Positions 30,770 through 33,830 of a stretch of 33,830 bases of DNA are shown here, one piece after another (position 1 is the first letter of the stretch; every line of letters starts with the position of its first letter). The DNA comes from a virus. The stretch spans positions 1 to 33,830 of IMG/VR virus record IMGVR_UViG_3300033144_005194. One strand, 5' to 3'. A program made the translations under genes and the position numbers. The notes under the pieces are model-generated. The model was not told where the DNA came from, did not search any database, and was given only the letters and a program-made list of their open reading frames with translations.

Positions 30770-31238
30770 TGGCAACCAATTAACACCATCTGGACCAATC
30801 GGGCTCGATGGCAGTACGACAGGTGACACCATTGAGAGCATGGGGAAACTTGACATTATCAATGATCTAGAGTCAGGAAGGTGCCTGGATGATTTAGGAT
30901 GTTTGACTGTAACTTTACCACTCTCGACACTTAAGAAATTAAGAAAAGAATCATCTGCTATTGGGATGAGCGACAGTCAGTTTGTGGCTAGAATGGTGGT
31001 TTTGGGATTTATGGACAGTTATGTTATTCATGGTGATATAGATATAGATTTAACTCCTGGCCCAATGTTTAAACTGATGCCTCCCATAAATAAGATTGTT
31101 AGGGGGCGAGGTAGCCGAAGCCGGAAATATGCTATACGACAAGTTTCTAAAAGAAAGAGTGCCCTTGCCAAGAGCGTCCATTTATTAATGAAAAATGATT
31201 TAATGGAATCCATTAAATCTTACAGGAACATGGATTAA
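30762..31238 (+). CDS. Ribbon-helix-helix-like DNA-binding protein
   Basis: 158 residues from ATG at 30762, which has a strong GGGGGAGGAAG Shine-Dalgarno; an ATG at 30744 lacks one. Residues 48-85 read LTVTLPLSTLKKLRKESSAI and GMSDSQFVARMVVLGF, the beta-strand/two-helix order of CopG/Arc-type RHH domains. The C-terminal part is very basic (RGRGSRSRKYAIRQVSKRKSA). It overlaps the HTH gene by 8 nt and ends 1 nt before the terminase stop codon of the opposite strand. Probable second regulator; function inferred. Confidence 0.55.
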   Translation: MRDGNQLTPSGPIGLDGSTTGDTIESMGKLDIINDLESGRCLDDLGCLTVTLPLSTLKKLRKESSAIGMSDSQFVARMVVLGFMDSYVIHGDIDIDLTPGPMFKLMPPINKIVRGRGSRSRKYAIRQVSKRKSALAKSVHLLMKNDLMESIKSYRNMD

Positions 31239-31239
31239 C

Positions 31240-33078
31240 CTACCTCTCCAGAAAACTTGACTTAGTAACCTTTCTCCCCCGACTCTCAACTTTAGCATCT
31301 AGCGGCTTGAGGTTTCGGACTTGGATGATATCAGCAGCAGCCAAGGCTAAAGCCTCACAGTCCAAGAAATGGTTATCCTTTTTGGTTTTTATCCAGGTAG
31401 CTAGACCTGTAGCCTTCTCTAGCCTCTGCTCTGCTACAATTTGCTGGCAGTAATCATCCGTTGTGTCGCTCGGGATATGCCACGCCCCGGACTCTCCAGG
31501 TGGCCAGTCTATTCTGCCATGAACCCAAGATTTATGCACATCAGAATCAATATGCCAAAGCATGATACTTCTTTTAGCTGTGGCCCCCTTAGTGCTTAGG
31601 TCTAGCTTGCTGCTTGTGAAAGGCTTGTTTAGACGCTCCCTACCTTTTGCTGGAGCTGCAACACCTGAATTCCTCCGGCAAAAATTATATACTTGACTTG
31701 GATCACCCCTCTTTCCTGGTTTGTATCCCGAGTCTACTAGCATCTTTTTTATTCGTTTTCCGCCCCATTGTACACTTAAAATCTGTTGGAGTTGGCTCCA
31801 CACTGCATCATGCTCTGTCTCACCATGAAGCTCGCCGAACCTTATCAACCAAGACTCGTGATTAAACCCCCATCCTCTAACTACATAAATTAGCCTGTCC
31901 TTTTGAACGTCTACTCCTGCTGTGATTATTTGGACATCTCTTATCACGTCATCAGATTTATAAGCGCCCCTCAAGTTGGCTACCGCTTCCCATTCTGGAG
32001 CCTCGCCCGCTGTTTTATATAGCTCGCCAAAAGCAGTATTGATACATGTTTGAACTCTGCCAGGTGCGCCGCTATTCTTAGCTCTTACAAAACTTTCCGC
32101 TCTTTGGCCAAAACTTTTCCATGGCGAGCAAATACCTGACACCCAAAATGATGCCCTGGTTGTGTCAATCGCATCTCCTAAAATTTCGCCTTCTGGAGTT
32201 ATGTGCTGTTCTGGACCAACATAAACCCCCTTCCTGTTCATCGCGGTTTTCTGATGATCTTCAATCAAATATTCACAATGAGGACATTTCAGTCTTGCGG
32301 TTTTTAAAGCCTGGTGAGGTGTGCTTTTCTCCTGCCAAATTAAAAGCTCAAGCCTTGGGATGAAATATTCCCCACAATCTGGACAAGGCCACGACCACTG
32401 CTGCTGTGTACCCTCTTCGTACAGTTTCCAGATAGGGCTGTTATCTTCAATAGTGGGTGTGCTAGTTACTATGACTTTTGAATCTGGATAGGTGGAACCC
32501 CGAGCCGCCACCAGCTCCACCGGATCACCCTCGCCCCCTGCATCATCTTCCATTCTATCTCTCTCATCTATCAAGGCTAGCCCTGCCGGATGAGATGAGA
32601 GTTCGGTTGCTGACCCTGCCCAACCGAACCCAAGACGCACACCGCCTATGAACTTCTCTGACATCTTGTTTTTCTTACCTATCGCCAGCTTAGCTTTTAA
32701 GGATGGCACCGAGGATAGCATTTTGGAAACCCTGTCATTAGATACAGATTCAGCTAGCTTTTGATTAGGTAGGATTATCAGAGTTGGGGTTGGATCGTCG
32801 TCGAAGCGATGACCAATTACATTAAATAGAGCTTCCGTCTTACCCATCTGGCTAGCCATGCAAACTATCACGAAGCTATAAAGAGGATTTGAGCAAGCTC
32901 TCATTATTGGTATCATGTATGGCGTTTTGGAAGATCTCCACTTTCCAGGCTCTGCACTCCCCATGGGTAATATTCGGCATTGGTCTGCCCACTGGTCTGC
33001 TGTCCTTGGCGGTGGAGGGGTAAGAATGCTAATCCCTATATTTAGGGAATTCCACACCCTTTTATAGTCTTTATTCAT
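31240..33078 (-). CDS. Terminase large subunit, lambda GpA family
   Basis: 612 residues (lambda A is 641). Walker A variant ASQMGKTE (75-82) and Walker B LALIDE (167-172) followed by RDRMEDD. The segment VIVTSTPTIEDNSPIWKLYEEG is the coupling motif. Two zinc-binding pairs CPDC (232-235) and CPHC (265-268) are present as in GpA. The nuclease domain begins ITAGVDVQKDRL (Asp390). GpA-type terminases cut cos or pac-type sites and translocate DNA; the cos site itself is not visible. Overlaps the small subunit gene by 8 nt. Confidence 0.92.
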   Translation of the reverse strand: MNKDYKRVWNSLNIGISILTPPPPRTADQWADQCRILPMGSAEPGKWRSSKTPYMIPIMRACSNPLYSFVIVCMASQMGKTEALFNVIGHRFDDDPTPTLIILPNQKLAESVSNDRVSKMLSSVPSLKAKLAIGKKNKMSEKFIGGVRLGFGWAGSATELSSHPAGLALIDERDRMEDDAGGEGDPVELVAARGSTYPDSKVIVTSTPTIEDNSPIWKLYEEGTQQQWSWPCPDCGEYFIPRLELLIWQEKSTPHQALKTARLKCPHCEYLIEDHQKTAMNRKGVYVGPEQHITPEGEILGDAIDTTRASFWVSGICSPWKSFGQRAESFVRAKNSGAPGRVQTCINTAFGELYKTAGEAPEWEAVANLRGAYKSDDVIRDVQIITAGVDVQKDRLIYVVRGWGFNHESWLIRFGELHGETEHDAVWSQLQQILSVQWGGKRIKKMLVDSGYKPGKRGDPSQVYNFCRRNSGVAAPAKGRERLNKPFTSSKLDLSTKGATAKRSIMLWHIDSDVHKSWVHGRIDWPPGESGAWHIPSDTTDDYCQQIVAEQRLEKATGLATWIKTKKDNHFLDCEALALAAADIIQVRNLKPLDAKVESRGRKVTKSSFLER

Positions 33079-33727
33079 CCATCAATGCCTGTAATTTTTC
33101 AGATGAATCCTTCCTTATTTCCCTAGTCTCTTTCAGTAAAAGTTGTTTAATTTCAGCCTTGTTAGTCATGCTTGCCAAATCATCTGCCAGCCTTGCCCCT
33201 AGGCTATCCATGCCTTTTGATATCTCACTCATTGCCTCTGCAAATATTGATTGTACAATATCAACGTGTACTAACTTATCAACTTCTGCTTTGTATTTTA
33301 GTTCCGCTTGATTGGCTAGCCAGAATTCCCTCCTTGTTTTTTCTTCTAGCAGGCTACTCCCTGGCTGGTAATCCTCTTCCACTTCGACAGGGGATATTTT
33401 AGCGGGTGGAGGTGAGGCAGGTTCCAGCTTTTCATTTTCTCCTAGACAGGCTCTCGGTTTTTTGGTGGACTTTTTTGGCTTACCTCCATCCTTCTTTGGC
33501 CGCCCGCCCATGTTCGGGGTGTGCCTGTTTTTATCTATCGTTTCGTTCAAAATCCTGTCAGTTTCGGCTACATTTAGCTTGCCATCAACCAGCGGGATTT
33601 TATGAGTTTGTATCAGCCTGTGTATGCGTTGACGTGTGACACCAGCTCTTTTGGCGTACTGGTTCTGGTTGAGATACAATATCTCACTGGTTTCATTGTC
33701 TTTTTTGTTGTCCCCATCTTGTCCCAT
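33071..33727 (-). CDS. Terminase small subunit, Nu1-like
   Basis: 218 residues (lambda Nu1 is 181). Residues about 17-60 form a winged-helix motif: LNQNQYAKRAGVTRQRIHRL followed by QTHKIPLVDGKLNVAETDRIL. The middle is basic and low-complexity (GGRPKKDGGKPKKSTKKPR). The C-terminal part (NQAELKYKAEVDKLVHVDIV then IFAEAMSEISKGMDSLGARL) is the coiled-coil assembly region. The ATG lacks a convincing Shine-Dalgarno, so a downstream start is possible. Confidence 0.75.
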   Translation of the reverse strand: MGQDGDNKKDNETSEILYLNQNQYAKRAGVTRQRIHRLIQTHKIPLVDGKLNVAETDRILNETIDKNRHTPNMGGRPKKDGGKPKKSTKKPRACLGENEKLEPASPPPAKISPVEVEEDYQPGSSLLEEKTRREFWLANQAELKYKAEVDKLVHVDIVQSIFAEAMSEISKGMDSLGARLADDLASMTNKAEIKQLLLKETREIRKDSSEKLQALMDE

Positions 33728-33830
33728 AATTTGGATGTTACATTATTATTTGGTTGACTTCAAGGTAAAACTCTGATGTTAACTCCACTTTTTTAGTGTA
33801 AAAAGCCTCGAAAACCGCCGTGCGATTACC
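33728..33830. other. Non-coding right edge, nothing clear
   Basis: 103 nt upstream of the small terminase. It contains only a short CACT-TTTTT-AGTG inverted repeat (33786-33798) and no promoter or ribosome site that I can support. A cos site might lie further right, outside the window. Confidence 0.4.

Noticed and set aside
33728-33830. Possible promoter TTGACT with TGTTAA on the plus strand
   Set aside because: The -10 box matches poorly and no gene lies downstream within the window.

Overview
The window is part of a tailed-phage (siphovirus-type) genome or prophage. The right two thirds carry, in lambda order and all on the minus strand, a Nu1-like small terminase, GpA large terminase, gpW, portal, S49 protease with probable nested scaffold, decoration protein D, capsid protein E, FII, Z, a U-type terminator, tail tube, G/GT chaperones, tape measure, baseplate genes, a muralytic enzyme and a tail fibre. 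The host cannot be named from the sequence. A proteobacterial host is plausible from the lambda-type head genes and the CCA-encoding tRNA, but this is inference. No integrase, replicase, holin or CRISPR array is seen.

Layout. Positions 2-9070 (plus strand): a compact early-type operon of overlapping small genes. It begins with a 5'-truncated alpha/beta hydrolase whose nucleophile serine appears to be glycine. It continues with many cysteine-rich zinc-ribbon or zinc-finger mini-proteins, an OLD/AAA-type ATPase, three consecutive DnaJ-zinc-finger-like mini-proteins, a RecE-like nuclease, a Sak4-like RecA-fold ATPase and a GapR/DUF2312-like protein. A promoter candidate lies at 4082-4110. Positions 9071-9485: the convergence zone between the two arms. 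It has no protein gene but is dense in secondary structure: several hairpins, a terminator-like stem, a cloverleaf-shaped four-way element (9312-9379) and, 23 nt further on, a CAT-anticodon tRNA (9403-9478). Positions 9486-33727 (minus strand): the morphogenesis operon, read right to left.

The late operon is interrupted between the large terminase and gpW by a two-gene plus-strand module (30371-31238) encoding a helix-turn-helix protein and a ribbon-helix-helix-like protein. It is preceded by a back-to-back promoter pair with a cluster of CTGGAA-type half-sites between and over them. This looks like a regulatory switch controlling transcription of head and tail genes from inside the operon, and with the cloverleaf element it is the most unusual part of the window.

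How it works together (inference): the left arm would provide recombination (RecE-like nuclease plus Sak4) and host-interaction proteins; the right arm builds the virion; the embedded HTH/RHH module probably controls the leftward promoter feeding gpW, portal and everything downstream. Many starts are TTG or GTG with good Shine-Dalgarno sequences, and most genes overlap by 1-8 nt, so translational coupling is the rule.
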